Positions 1 through 11,676 of a stretch of DNA of 64,000 bases are shown one piece after another. Positions within the stretch are counted from its first letter, which is position 1. Each line of letters begins with the position of its first letter. The stretch covers positions 25,474,501-25,538,500 of the forward strand of contig NC_012870.2 in assembly GCF_000003195.3 (NCBI RefSeq). The letters are read 5' to 3'. The translations under genes and the position numbers were made by a program. Source of the stretch: Sorghum bicolor (Eukaryota; Streptophyta; Magnoliopsida; Poales; Poaceae). Under the pieces are notes generated by a model. The model did no database searches. It saw nothing but the letters and a program-made list of their open reading frames with translations, and was not told where the DNA came from.

Positions 1-129
1 CGCTGACCCGCCGGCCTAAATTCATCTCTCGCCTGACAATTCTGATTTGTTATCTTAGACTACCATGACGTAGTCGAGGCTGAGAAAGCTATCACAGCCG
101 ATGCTAATAAAACACTCCAAGTATATTTA

Positions 130-364
130 GGGTCTGTTTAGTTACGGACGGTAAAGTTTATCATCCGTCATATCGAATATTTAGACATATGTATAAAGTA
201 CTAAATATAGACTATTTATGAAACTAAAAACATAGCTAGAGAGTAATTTGCGAGACGAATCTTTTGAACCTAATTAGTTCATTATTAGATAATCATTATC
301 AAATAAAATAAAAATGTTACCATATCTATTAAACTTTAATTAACAATCCCAACAAAATACCCCC
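130..364. mobile_element. MITE of the window's recurrent ~240-bp family
   Basis: This 235-bp non-coding element begins GGGTCTGTTTAGTT and ends in a roughly complementary AAAATACCCC. It is flanked on both sides by TTA (127-129 and 365-367). The interior carries the features shared by the other copies: an ATCGAATATTTAGAC-like stretch, TAAATATAGAC, and a GACGAATCTTTTGA block. The 3-bp duplication suggests PIF/Harbinger (Tourist-like) mobilisation; that class is inferred. Confidence 0.7.
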
Positions 365-367
365 TTA

Positions 368-2355
368 GCATCGACATGCATGTAGGGACCAACGTCAGAG
401 CGCCATCTTTATTTTTATTTCCTGTGCATGAGCAAGCAGCAAACACCGGCTAAGAAATAGTAGTTTTTATTCCTCAGCATCAACACTAGTTTCCTCGATG
501 CTAATGTTTCTGAACTCAGCATCGCCTCATACAATAGCACTATACCCGATGCCCTGACTCACATCGTGGTAGTCTTAGTTTGGATATCCTTGTTCGTTTG
601 GCTGAAAAAGAAAAATATAGTTGAATGTTTGACAAATTCGGCAGATAAGTTTAAGCGAACAGACTATATAGATATTGCATGAGGAGAGGGTTTCCGATTT
701 CAATAGTGGAAATTTTTCGGTCACCCTCAAAATCAGTGAAATTCGCCTGAATTTTTTGCTTTTTTTTAAAAAAAGTTTTAAACTTTAAGTTTGATTTTTC
801 TAAAAATTTGAGATGTAAACAAAATCTTAGCGCTATTTATGACTACACATCTATTAAGTAGAAGAATAGGAAACATAAATGATAGAAAATATGAGTTTAG
901 AGTTATATATATATTGAAATTTTGAATCATCATGTTTCCTATTTAGTACTGTTCACTATGCTTGCATCTTCAGACTAGACTGAAATCTCTACTACTTATC
1001 AATAAACAAAGAAAAAAGATTGAAACTCTACTACGGACACACACATATATATACTGGTGGTCAGATCGGCCTACTGAAGGCAAATGAGGCAACAACATAT
1101 CCGTCCTTCATCGCTCCAGGCGTCTAGCTAAGGCAAACAGTTGTAATAAAAAATGTGCTCCAACAAAAATAGATAATAAAAACTAGAAATGCCTCAGTCA
1201 TTACTGGAAAAATGTTTTACACTGATAAAAAAATAAATACTTCCTCCATCCTAAAATATAATATGCTCTATAAAGTTTTGGTCAAATTATGCATGGGGGT
1301 AATGCAAATGGTGCATATAACCCTCACTTACCTGGAGAGAGATTTTATGTACCACATTTTAACACTAATCGTAGGTAAATATGTGATTGGTACTTTCAGG
1401 GAATTAATTCACATTGAATATCTTATGATTTAGAATTTAGGACAGATTCTGAATGCTTCTACAAAATGAACAATCAAGTTAACCTCTAACTGTACATGGG
1501 AGATCAAGATCAACCAAGGTTTGCGTTGGTTTTCCGAATTCATGGTTAGTAGTTGTGTTATATATATCCCCGGCGGCATGACTATTTTCTTGCTTCCCCG
1601 TGTGTCCCTCCTCACTGTGAATGAACCCGCCGGCGGTAAATTTGTTGCTCACCAAATACAAATCGAATATCTCCTTCCATTACTCAAGTTAGTTAGAGAA
1701 GCTGTGTCTAATGATCGAGAACAAACATAATACTCTGAATTGTACAATAGTAGATTATTTCATTAGTGATCATTATGACATGGTTGGAGTCGGAAAAGCA
1801 TGGACCATCCATCGATCCATCCATCTTTTGGTAGTATGTGGTTTTATTTTTGACATTTTTGCTAGCTCTTTATTATGGTCAGTCATCGATCGATCGATCC
1901 AGGCCGGGGCGTGCGTGGAGGGTGGTAGTACGTGCACAGAGTGCCTTGTCTCCACGAGGCCAACACGGGGGTCGCGTCACGTCAGGAATTATACAACAAT
2001 TTGGGTGCGGCCGGGGACCAGACCAGGCAAATGCTATGCATGTGACTGCCAACCAACAAACGCGCACCTAGCTAGCCCATCACTGCTCGCTCCGAACAAA
2101 AACCATGCATCCAATCCAAACAAAAACACATGCACACATAGTACAGTACAGTGCGTATATCCAATTATATTCACATTCACATAGGAGGGATTCAATCATT
2201 CAGAACGGGACCAAGTCTGCAGCAGACAGGTAAAAACTATAGGTAATAACGTTGTTGATGAAAAAAATAACATGAGACATCAAGAGACTCTGTCATTGCA
2301 TCACATGGTCAGTTGGTCACGTGGCTGTAAAGGAGTAGGTGTAAATATGTGCAGT
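368..2355. other. Intergenic, no gene recognised
   Basis: AT-rich sequence with only short, unconvincing open frames. A stretch near 680-1010 resembles, in inverted orientation, sequence near 24.3-24.75 kb, so both are probably old repeats. A TACTTCCTCCATCC motif near 1241 looks like the left end of a decayed Stowaway-like element, but no good right end was found. Confidence 0.4.
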
Positions 2356-2385
2356 TGCATTGCATTGCATTGCATTGCATTGCAT
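2356..2385. repeat. (TTGCA)6 microsatellite
   Basis: Six perfect tandem copies of the pentamer TTGCA. It lies in intergenic DNA and no functional role is suggested. Confidence 0.95.
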
Positions 2386-2778
2386 ACAGCCGCCTGCACG
2401 CATATGTGTACGTATAATACGTACAACCTAATTAAGTTCCGGGCCGGACTCACACATGCATGTGGCCAATTCCTCCGTGCAAGTACAGCCGAATGTCATC
2501 TAGTGATGATCATTACCGCAATCACGTAAAAGGTATGGTTTTAATTCAGATGATGATCGATAGTTCGGAACACAAAACCAAAAAGACCACATCGCGCAGA
2601 CAATCACATCTAAAGCATTATTAGGTAAACAAATCACATGGCAAAACCCACCAATGAATCCATACAAGATCACGGCCCCCTACTTGACGATGAAATAATT
2701 AAAGGTCTCACAACCATACACAATTTTCAAGACATCAGCATACAAATTAAATATCTTTTTGGAGGCATGGCATGTGTA
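2386..2778. other. Intergenic, nothing recognised
   Basis: Mixed-composition sequence with no convincing reading frame, terminal repeats or RNA-like structure. It leads into the large direct duplication. Confidence 0.4.
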
Positions 2779-3960
2779 TATTTTAGATGATTGTTGTAGT
2801 AACATAAGAATAAAGTACTGGCCTCTGCAATAATCCGATTCATAAGGATACATGTAATTAACATGAGTTACACAATCCAATTCGTTCTTCTTTTACTACG
2901 ACTTTGGACCCTAGTTTCCATCAAGAGCATCTCTAAGGCCTCTACTTTTGAAGCACGAGGAGAAAAACCTAGATGGAAAGCCCCCTATGAAGAACTAAGA
3001 TGTTAACTAAACTGACATTCCTATGAATTATCCAGCCGGGGAGAAGTCCGAGATCTCACGCCCTAGTTTCCACTAAGAACATCTCTAAAGCACGGGGAGC
3101 AAAACCCAGATGGAAAGCCCCCTATGAAGAACCAAAATGTTAACTAAAATAGCATCCCTATGGATTACCAGCCGGGGAAAAGTCCGAGATCCCATGCTCT
3201 AGTTTCACCTAAGAGCATCTCTAAGGCCTACTTTTGAAGCATGAGGAACAAAACTTGGATGGACAACACCCTGTGAAGAACTAAGATGTTGACTAAAATG
3301 CTTGCACAAAAATAAAAGATGTTAACTAAAATGGCATTCCTATGGATTAACCCGAGGAAAAGTCCAAGATGCTAGGAGGGATCAGAGTTTCCAAAATTCA
3401 CTTTCAATAACTTCATTTTTGGCAAAATTGAAAAAAAAAACTGCTCTCCAACAAAACTCACTTTTTCAACTCTCAAGCAACAGGGCTATCTCAACTCTCG
3501 ATCTTTCCTTGCTTCTTGTCCTACACCGACATCGCTACCACAAGAGTTGGGTGTTGGTGATGGATCTTGGGTGTCGGTGTGGGCATTGACGAGGATCATG
3601 TGCATGCGTTAGTGAGGGAACAGGGAGTAGCACACATAGGTCCTCGAGAGCGGGCGACACACAGAAGGTGAGTGGCCTAGTAGAGGAGCGAGAGGGTGGC
3701 GGCAGGCGACATGGTGGAAAGCAAGAGGGAAGTAGAGGGAGGTGGCTAACTCTAACACTCGATTGCGTCAAAGGGAGGGTATATCATGGGGGGTAGGAAG
3801 AATCCTCATGGTGGAAACAAAACAAGCGCTCGGGCTCATGATACAGGGTTTTGGACTCTGAGTGCAAAATGTTCGATAAAATCGAAAATAATCTAGAGAA
3901 TTGAATGGAGATTCTCGCTTAATTCCATCTAGAATTCGATTTTAAGCGTATCCAAACATA
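2779..3960. repeat. Copy 1 of a ~1.2-kb direct duplication
   Basis: The segment from TATTTTAGATGATTG to GCGTATCCAAACAT recurs almost completely at 3969-5180. Its first part is itself three imperfect tandem units of roughly 140-150 bp. These begin near 2910, 3061 and 3196 at a CCCTAGTTTCCA-like motif and each contains GATGTTAACTAAAATGGCAT or a close variant. The second part is a G-rich tract shared by both copies. No protein domain was recognised, so it is probably transposon-derived non-coding DNA. Confidence 0.8.
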
Positions 3961-3968
3961 AGGATACA

Positions 3969-5180
3969 TATTTTAGATGATTGTCTTAGTAGCATAAGAA
4001 TAAAGTACTGGCCTCTGCAATAATCTGATTCATAAGGATACATGTAATTAACATGAGTTACACAATCCAATTCGTTCTTCTTGTACTACGACTTTGGACC
4101 CTAGTTTCCATCAAGAGCATCTTTAAAGCCTACTTTTGAAGCACGCGGAGCAAAACCTAGATGGAAAGCCCCCTGCGAAGAACTAAGATGTTAACTAAAA
4201 TGGCATTCCTATAAATTATCCAGTCGGGGAAAAGTCCGATATCCCACACCCTAGTTTCCACTAAGAACATCTCTAAAGCCTACTTTTGAAGCACGAGGGG
4301 CAAAACCCAGATGGAAAGCCCCTGTGAAGAACTAAGATGTTAACTAAAATAGCATCCCTGTGGATTATCCAGTCAGGGAAAAGTCCGAGATCCCACGCCC
4401 TAGTTTCCCCTACTTTTGAAGCATGAGGAACAAAACTTGGATGGACAACACCCTGTGAAGAACTAAGATGTTGACTAAAATTCTTGCGCAAAAATATAAG
4501 ATGTTAACTAAAATGGCATTCCTATGGATTAACCCGGGGAAAAGTCCGAGATGCTAGGAGGGATCGGAGTTTCCAAAATCCACTTTCAATAACTCCATTT
4601 TTTGCAAAATTGAAAAAAACTGATCTCCAACAAAACTCACTTTCTCAACTCCCAAGCAACAGGGCTATCTCAACTCTCGATCTTTCCTTGCTTCTTGTCC
4701 TACACCGACATCGCTACCACAAGAGTTGGGTGTTGGTGATGGATCTCCGACATCGCTACCACAGGAGTTGGGTGTTGGTGATGGATCTTGGGTGCCGGTG
4801 TGGGCATTGACGAGGATCGTGTGTGTGTGCGTTGGTGAGGGAACAGGGAGTAGCGCACATAGGTCCTCAAGAGTGGGCGACACACGAAAGGTGAGTGGCC
4901 TAGTAGAGGAGCGAGAGGGTGGCGGTAGGCGGCATGGTGGAAAGCGAGAGGGAAGTAGAGGGAGGTGGCTAACTCTAACACTCGATTGCGTCAGAGGGAG
5001 GGTATATCATGGGGGGTGGAAGAATCCTCATGGTGGAAACAAAACAAGCGCTCGGGCTCAGGGTACAGGGTTTGGACTCCGAGTGCAAAACGTTCGATAG
5101 AATCGAAAATAACCTAGAGGATTGAGTGGAGATTCTCGCTTAATTCCATCTAGAATTCGATTTTAAGCGTATCCAAACAT
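3969..5180. repeat. Copy 2 of the ~1.2-kb direct duplication
   Basis: Near-copy of 2779-3960, offset 1190 bp at the left end and about 1220 bp at the right. It carries the same internal unit series near 4099, 4249 and 4398. It differs by small indels, including a duplicated ~30-bp GACATCGCTACCACAAGAGT block near 4708-4770. Open frames seen here are not conserved in copy 1 and are not called as genes. Confidence 0.8.
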
Positions 5181-5853
5181 GCCTTTGGTTTGTATGAAAA
5201 TTGTGCATGTTGCTTGCTTGTATGTATGGGTTTTTATTTTTTGACAAGAGTATGTATGGGTTGAAGTCCAAATTGCCCCCCAAACCGATTGAAAATCGGA
5301 GTTGGGAATGACTCCAGAATTCGCGAATTCCGGAGATATCTCCCGCTGAAAACTGGGCACGAGCCGTGGCTAATAGCATCCACCCAGCTGGCAGCTGCCG
5401 GTGGGGCTCGGCTTCGGCTCCCCCGGTGCACGGGGATCACTTGCCAATTGCCATGCCATCATCTACTCCGTCTCATTCATCACCCCCCAGGTCCGCCGGC
5501 CTCCCCACCCCTGACAGGCAGCAGAAGCAGATGCAGCGGCAGCCAGCCAGCGTTGCTGCATTGCCTTGTTGTTGGGATCCCCTCCACGTTCCCGTCCCGT
5601 CCCGCCGGCCGGAGCACATGGCATGGCGCGCCATTCATTCATAAGCCCTCGCCTCGGTTGACTCATCACTCAACCACTGTACCTGTACCATCCTCTGTGA
5701 TCTGCTGCCTCTCCGACCGACGCAACGCAACGTCGCTGCTCCTTCCTTCCCTTATCGTCGACTGAGGCGGTGCTAGTATATAGTAGCTAGCTCTGTCGTG
5801 CCCGTCTTGTCTCATCCTCATGTGAGCAGCAGCAAGGCTGGCTGGCATCGGCA
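5181..5853 (+). promoter_or_regulatory. IQD gene 5' flank and leader
   Basis: This interval separates the duplicated repeat from the IQD start codon. A TATA-like AGTATATAGTAG sits near 5774, about 80 bp before the ATG, which would give a short leader. The sequence upstream is C-rich and has open frames on both strands, none resembling a known protein. Promoter assignment rests only on position and the TATA-like motif. Confidence 0.35.
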
Positions 5854-7596
5854 ATGGGGAAGGCGGGGCGGTGGCTCAGGAGCATCTTGGCGGGGAGGAA
5901 GGACAAGGCCAAGGCGCTGCAGCCGTATCCGCAGCAGCAAGGCGACGCCACGCCGCTCCCGGCCGCCGCCGCCGCGAGCAGCCCCCGGGAGAAGAAGCGC
6001 TGGAGCTTCAGGCGGCCCGCGCAGCAGGGCAAGGTCAATAGTAACACGGCGCCGTCCCCGCTGTCGTCGTCGCTGGAGCCGTCGGCGCGCGAGCTCGACC
6101 AGAGCGAGCACGCCGTGGCGGTGGCCGTGGCCGCGGCGGCGGCCGCCGACGCCGCCGTCATGGCTGCCGCCGAGGCTGCTGCCGCGGTGGTCCGTCTGAC
6201 GGTGACGGCTGCGGAGGACAGCCATCTGTCCGTGACCTGCTGCCCCGTCGAGGCCGCCGCCGCCAGGATCATCCAGGCCACCTTCAGAGGCTATCTGGTG
6301 AGTCCTTAACCTGGAAGCCTGTCACCATCACATCACATCACAGGCAGGGGCATCACATCACTTGACCTGACTGACGAACGCGCCGCCATGGACGGACGGA
6401 CGGACATGCACTTGCAGGCTCGGAAGGCGCTGTGCGCGCTGCGCGGGCTGGTGAAGCTGCAGGCGCTGGTCAGAGGCCAGCTGGTGCGGAGGCAGGCCAC
6501 CGCCACGCTCCGCCGCATGCAGGCCCTCGTCGACGCGCAGTCCCGCCTGCGCGCCCAGCGCGCGCGCATGCTCGACGCAGACCACGCCACGGCGCCGCCG
6601 GCAGCCTACCAGCCACGCCGGTCACCGCAGCATCCCATTCCAATTCCAAGGCGCCGCAGCTCCTACGTATGTCCCACACACACACACACTTCCATGACCG
6701 ACTCTGCATTTTGCCCGCCTGGTGAAGTGGCTGACATCACGCGGTTTCGCCATGTCGGAGACATGCAGGAGGTGATGGACCGGTCGTCGGGGGAGGAGCA
6801 CGTGAAGATCGTGGAGATGGACGTCGGCGAGCCGGCGCGGCGCGGGCGGAGCAGCTGCTCAGCGGCGGCCACCGAGTCCAGGGAGCGGCGCCTCGCCGAG
6901 TACTACCACGGCGGAAGCGGCGGCGGCGGCGTTGGGCAGTGCTCGCCCGCGCCGTCGTCCGCGGCGTTCTTCGGCGCCGAGCTCAGCCCGCCGCGCACCT
7001 ACAGCGGCCACTTCGACGACGTGTTCGCGTTCGACCCCGCGGCGACGGCGCGGAGCAGCCCGTACGTGGCCCCCTACGACGACGCCGCCGACGGGTACGG
7101 CGGCGTCGACGTCCCGAGCTACATGGCCAACACCGAGTCGTCCCGCGCCAAGGCCCGGTCCCAGAGCGCGCCAAGGCAGCGCACCGACGCGGCGGCGCTG
7201 GAGCGGCAGCCCAGCAGCAGGCGCCGCGGCGGCCAGGGCGGCGGTGCGCCCAGGAAGATGATGCAGCGGTCGTCGTCGCACATCGGCGTGCCGGCGGCGG
7301 CGGCCGCGTGCGGGTACGGCTACGGGTACGGCTACGGCTACCAGCATGCGCAGCCATGGGCGGGCGTGAGGCTGGACCGGTCCAGCGCGTCGGTGGTGGG
7401 CAGCGAGTGCGGGTCCACCAGCTCCGTGCTCACCGCCGCCACCGTCGGCTACTGCCGCTCGCTCGTCGGATTCGAGGTGCGTTCCCGTAGTGGATCACAT
7501 GATTTCTTACAATCGGAACTCGGAATAAATTGGTACTTGTTCGTGCACTGATGACGATCCGTGTTCTTGGTTGAGCTGCAGCGGGGACACTACTGA
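5854..7596 (+). CDS. IQD: IQ67-domain (IQD) calmodulin-binding protein
   Basis: Plant IQD proteins bind calmodulin and act as scaffolds at microtubules, membranes or the nucleus. Proposed exons are 5854-6297, 6418-6666, 6769-7476 and 7582-7596, giving 471 aa. The start [16 protein letters not shown] is typical of the family. The IQ67 domain spans about residues 132-200: [10 protein letters not shown] ends exon 1 and [20 protein letters not shown] opens exon 2. The phase-0 intron inside the first IQ motif is the family hallmark. A C-terminal DUF4005-like block ([20 protein letters not shown]) lies near residue 349. Intron 2 is only 102 bp, phase 0 and without stops, so its retention would add 34 residues. 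The last exon encodes only RGHY; without that splice the frame ends at 7551. The family call is firm; the last exon and intron 2 are less certain. Confidence 0.9.
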
Positions 7597-8086
7597 AACA
7601 GCTGCGAATTGAAGAAGCACCATTGCGGCAATACAGTACAGTGTATGTATGGACTATGGAGGAGCGGTGGATGGAAATTAAATGGATCGGAAGAGTTTTG
7701 GTGTTTGCACTATGCAATGTTGTTGTACCAGTTCATCTATCTATGCCTGATGAGTGATGATGGTTCTTGTGAAATATTATCTGCGTGCTGTTTCTTTTTT
7801 TAACTAGCCAGGCGAGAAGCGAGATGTGTAAATTCGAAATGTTAACAGCATGCGTCGTTAATCGAGCTGCCTAGTGATTGAGTGCGGGTGATACGGCACA
7901 GGCTGGATGGAGCCTAGAGAGCTTACCATGATACAGTGTCACTAAGGCCACTTTGGAACATAGGAAAATTTTCTCTTTCCTGTGTTTTTATAGCAAAAAT
8001 AAACTAGTTTCTACAAAATTCTTGCATTCAAGTGGACCCTAACTTATCCAGTTTACAAAAAGAATACGGTCATGCTCGCGTCCGGA
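7597..8086 (+). other. IQD 3' UTR and downstream flank
   Basis: Sequence following the IQD stop codon, moderately AT-rich, presumably the 3' UTR for the first 200-300 bp. No clear polyadenylation signal could be chosen. No other gene is visible. Confidence 0.45.
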
Positions 8087-8115
8087 CGTCCGATGGGATT
8101 GAATCCCATCGGACG
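8087..8115. repeat. 29-nt near-perfect palindrome
   Basis: Two perfectly complementary 14-nt arms (CGTCCGATGGGATT and AATCCCATCGGACG) are separated by a single G. It sits at the left edge of a GC-rich repeat-like tract running to about 9460. It could be a transposon-terminal hairpin, but no partner end was identified. Confidence 0.85.
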
Positions 8116-8440
8116 CACTCCATAAGCACGGCCCTGCACCAGCCTCCCGCACCTATATAGAAGAAAAAGCATATCCCGCATCGCCCCCGTCTGCACGACC
8201 TCGTATCGCCACCGTCCACCCGAACAGAAGAAGAAAAGCACAGACCCACACTACCCCCACGCGCACGGGAGAAGTGGATCGAACCCGCCCTAGCCCTCGC
8301 GCATATGGGATCTGCCCCTCTCTCGACCTCGTCAACCCCCTAGCACCTTCTCCCGCCGCCAGCTCGCCCCCAAAGCCCGCCCCAACTCACCACCCTCCCT
8401 TTGTTGCTGCAACAGTAGGATGCAACATCAATCGAGACCT

Positions 8441-8805
8441 AATGCAACAACCGAAGAAAATCATTGCAACATTCAACCCAGATCTAATGCAACAAACGAA
8501 GAAAACCATTGCAACACCAAGCAAGTGAGCTCTCCGGAACCCTAGTCTACTGTGACATCGACCAAGACCTAGTGCAACAAACGAAAAAACCCATTGCAAC
8601 ATCACTCCAGATCTAATGCAACAAACGAAGAAAACTATTGCAACATCAACCCAGAGAGCTTGTCGGAACCCTAGCCTACTGCAACATCAACCGAGACCTA
8701 ATGCAACAAATGAAGAAAACTATTGCAACATCAACAAAGACTTAATGCAACAAACGAAGAAAACCATTGCAACATCAACCTAGACCTAATGAAACACACC
8801 AAGAA
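8441..8805. repeat. Higher-order tandem repeat rich in GCAACA
   Basis: A 44-45-bp unit with consensus ATGCAACAAACGAAGAAAAC followed by CATTGCAACATCAACC recurs at about 8441, 8486, 8571, 8615, 8700, 8745 and 8789. Every second interval is expanded to 85 bp by a segment with GGAACCCTAG and a CTACTG motif. The higher-order period is therefore 129-130 bp. No conserved reading frame was found, and it is probably part of a degenerate transposon. Confidence 0.85.
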
Positions 8806-10119
8806 AGCCATTGCAATATGGTGAGGAGTTGAACCGTGGAGCTTGTCGGAACCCTAGTCACCACCACATCTCATAGATCCAGAGGGAGGAGGAGTAGAGG
8901 AGGAGGAGGTGGTGGTGGAGGAGCAGATCCAAAGGAGGAGGGGAGAGGAGAGAGGCCTCGGATCCAAATTCATCCCCACCTACCTCATCGAAGCCATGAC
9001 GCCGTCATCGTCTCTGGATGTATGGAGGTGAGAGAGCGAGGGACAGAGAGCGGGGAGGGAGGGAGGCGTGCTCTCCTTGCTGGAAGCTGCCATTGTCGCC
9101 CACACTCTGGTGGCATAGAGGCACGCAGAGGTCGTTGCGGGGGGAGGGATGGAGGGAGAGAGGGAGGGGTAGCTCGCCAGGCATCGCGGGGTGGAGAGCA
9201 CGCTGACGAGCAGCCTAGGCGGGTGTGGCGCTGGCGAGCCGAGAGGGGGTGCGTGCGCTCGGGGTGAGCGGTGCCGCAGCGGCAAGCGACGAAGAATGGA
9301 GCAGGCGACGCTCGAGTGGCTGCGTAGAGGAGAAAAAGGAAAGAAGATAAGGCAATGGGGGAGTGGAGGAGCTTGCGCCACGTCCATCCAGGGGGTAAAA
9401 CACACGTCGGAAGCCCTGTGTCAAGTATTTTCGAAAAAAATAGTATAAAGTACAGATGTTGCCTAAAAACGGTGGATCCTATCTGTCGGCCATTTACTCC
9501 ACTGGAGATGAATCCACAAATCCTCAAATGCAACAGCTTTAATATCATGTTTGACACATCTACATGCGCAGAGTATTGTGGTGACGTTGGACACAATTCT
9601 TCCACACCTGATGCATTGAATCAATGAACCAAGCATTTCGGGCCAACCCTTTTCTTGTGTTCATAGCCAACTACCTTGGTGTGTCTTCAACGCTAGGTGG
9701 CCTCAAGTATTTCTCTTAAAACACTTCAACCATAGCCTTGACAAAGTGGTTGAAAGCCTTAATCATGCTGCTCTTCACAATCTTGCACACCTTATCGACT
9801 GAATCTACAGGAACATTGTAAGCAAGTGTACGAATTGAGCCGACCATCTTTTGCAAATGCAGTAGCTGGAGTTCCTTTATTACATTTTTTCACTGCCAGA
9901 AACAATCATCATGAGCCCTTGATGTGGTGGTGGATTTGGATCATCCAAAATTCGAGACATTTGTTGCTTTGGATATGTTTGTATAAGGTAGTACATATCC
10001 ACTTGTGATTCAATAATGTCCAAAATATATTGGAGATGAGCACAAAAAGTCCAATGTCCATTGGATATATTTTGATTCGAGAGAGTTGTCTCTAATGTCT
10101 ATCTTAGGTTTTTAACATA
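8806..10119. other. GC-rich then AT-rich repeat-like DNA, no gene
   Basis: 8880-9350 is strongly G-rich on the plus strand and opens several frames on both strands. The predicted peptides are low-complexity (Arg/Gly or Ser/Pro) and carry no recognisable domain, so they are taken as composition artefacts. 9460-10119 is AT-rich with scattered stops and no recognised feature. Confidence 0.4.
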
Positions 10120-10580
10120 GGGTCCACGTGTTGATCTTACCGCACTAATATGGATAAAGTAGTATGTTATAGCTGTTTCAAACAATTTTTAGCCAAATTT
10201 GCTAAAATTTTAAGATGTGAACACGATGTTTTAAATTTTAGCTAGGGTCCACTTTTTGACATGGTGCCAAGAATTATATATACTTGCACCAGTAGATGTA
10301 GAGTAGTGGGTTGTCCTACTAAATCATCTCCAAACAATTTCGATTAATTTCATCGAAATTTAAAAGTATGAACGTGTTTTAAATACTAAGGGTCCAGATT
10401 TTAACGTGGTACCCACGTGTATATATAGCCACAACAATTTACATAAAGTAGCTAGCTATCATACTAATCAATCTTAACCAAATTTTAATTAATTTTGCTA
10501 AAATTTAATGTGTGAGTAAGAGAGATTTTAATTCTAGCAAGGTGCAGCTTTAGACGTGAAGTCAACATGTAGTTATAGCA
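10120..10580. repeat. Degenerate ~125-150-bp tandem repeat
   Basis: Units begin near 10120, 10245, 10390 and 10540 with GGGTCCA or a decayed form of it. Each continues through a CACGTG-like or ATATATA stretch and ATAAAGTAG, then TTTTAGCAAATTT-like sequence. Divergence is high, so this is an old array. Function is unknown. Confidence 0.55.
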
Positions 10581-11676
10581 CGCGTTTGCTATTATATTGG
10601 GTCTGGATGGATTCTTTTTTAAAAAATAATTGAATTGCACTGGACATTAGTGATTTAGAATTGGATTTAGATTGGATGTTGCATCTTTTTTTCTTGGCCG
10701 ATCTTAATTGCACTTTCCCATTTGAATATGGATCTAATCTATTACCACTATTATATTCTCCTATAATGAGCCTTGTGCATGTATTAATTAAATTACACAA
10801 ATAGACAAAACAATATTAGCATTACTATATTTTTCAAAATAAATATAATAATGCTAATATTGTGAATGCTTTGATCTTTCTAAATGATTTTTTTTCGAAA
10901 CATAATAGCTTTACGAAGTCATCATTGGCTCCACTTTATTGAAGGGTGCATGGCTTATCGTTAAAAAGATATCATTATGTCATTAAATTCTAAAATAAAT
11001 CTAAAAAAATTGCCTCGCTAATGTATGAACACAGTTAAATCTTTGTTAAAGATCCAGAAAAAATATGAGCATCCATGTTCTCAGTTAAAAACCCATATTA
11101 GCATATTTAAAAAACCTAATCAGCCGAGCACTAAGCTCGTTAGTTCTGGACGAATCTAGTGGTCTTAGATATGTTATTGATCTGACAAAACAGTTGATAC
11201 CATGTACAAAATTTGAAGGCAGAGGAAAAGCGTTCCTGATTATTCATGCATACTTAGCGAGAGAGATCACGGAGAAAATTGGCTCATTACTATTTTTCAC
11301 TCCGAACCGAAAAGAAAAATAAGGATTCGATTTATTATCTAGACGTACTAGCGGAAGGCTAATATATATTTATCTAATCCAATGCGGAGTCGTACTCGTA
11401 TATATATTTATGTATCCACATTCCTCTGCAAATTAAGACGCCCAGTGTAGGATTATCCAACAAAGTCACAAAAAAAAAAGTGTAGGATTATCCAACCAGG
11501 ATCGGAGTAGGAACTCGGAACTGCTTTCCTACACATATACGACTGTATCGTATCGATCTATATGTTCATCACACGTCCTGTCCTTCGTCGATCGCACTTC
11601 GCCATCGTTTGCACATACATACGTACACCAGTTGCCAGATTCGTTAGCACGTAGCACACGCAGGCAGGGCAGAGCC
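10581..11676 (+). promoter_or_regulatory. Upstream region of the sulfate-transporter-like gene
   Basis: AT-rich intergenic DNA. A TATA-rich run (TATATATATTTATG, near 11399) lies about 270 bp before the start codon and could serve the downstream gene, but several similar runs exist in this interval. No other gene is seen. Confidence 0.3.

Noticed and set aside
4726..5100. 124-codon plus-strand frame in duplication copy 2
   Set aside because: Not preserved in copy 1 and of repetitive origin.
8836..9605. Candidate genes on both strands (143 and 206 codons)
   Set aside because: Composition-driven Arg/Gly and Ser/Pro-rich peptides with no domain; the region is repeat-like.
11632..11676. Upstream extension of the transporter frame
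   Set aside because: It begins at TTG, not ATG; the ATG at 11677 has a good start context.
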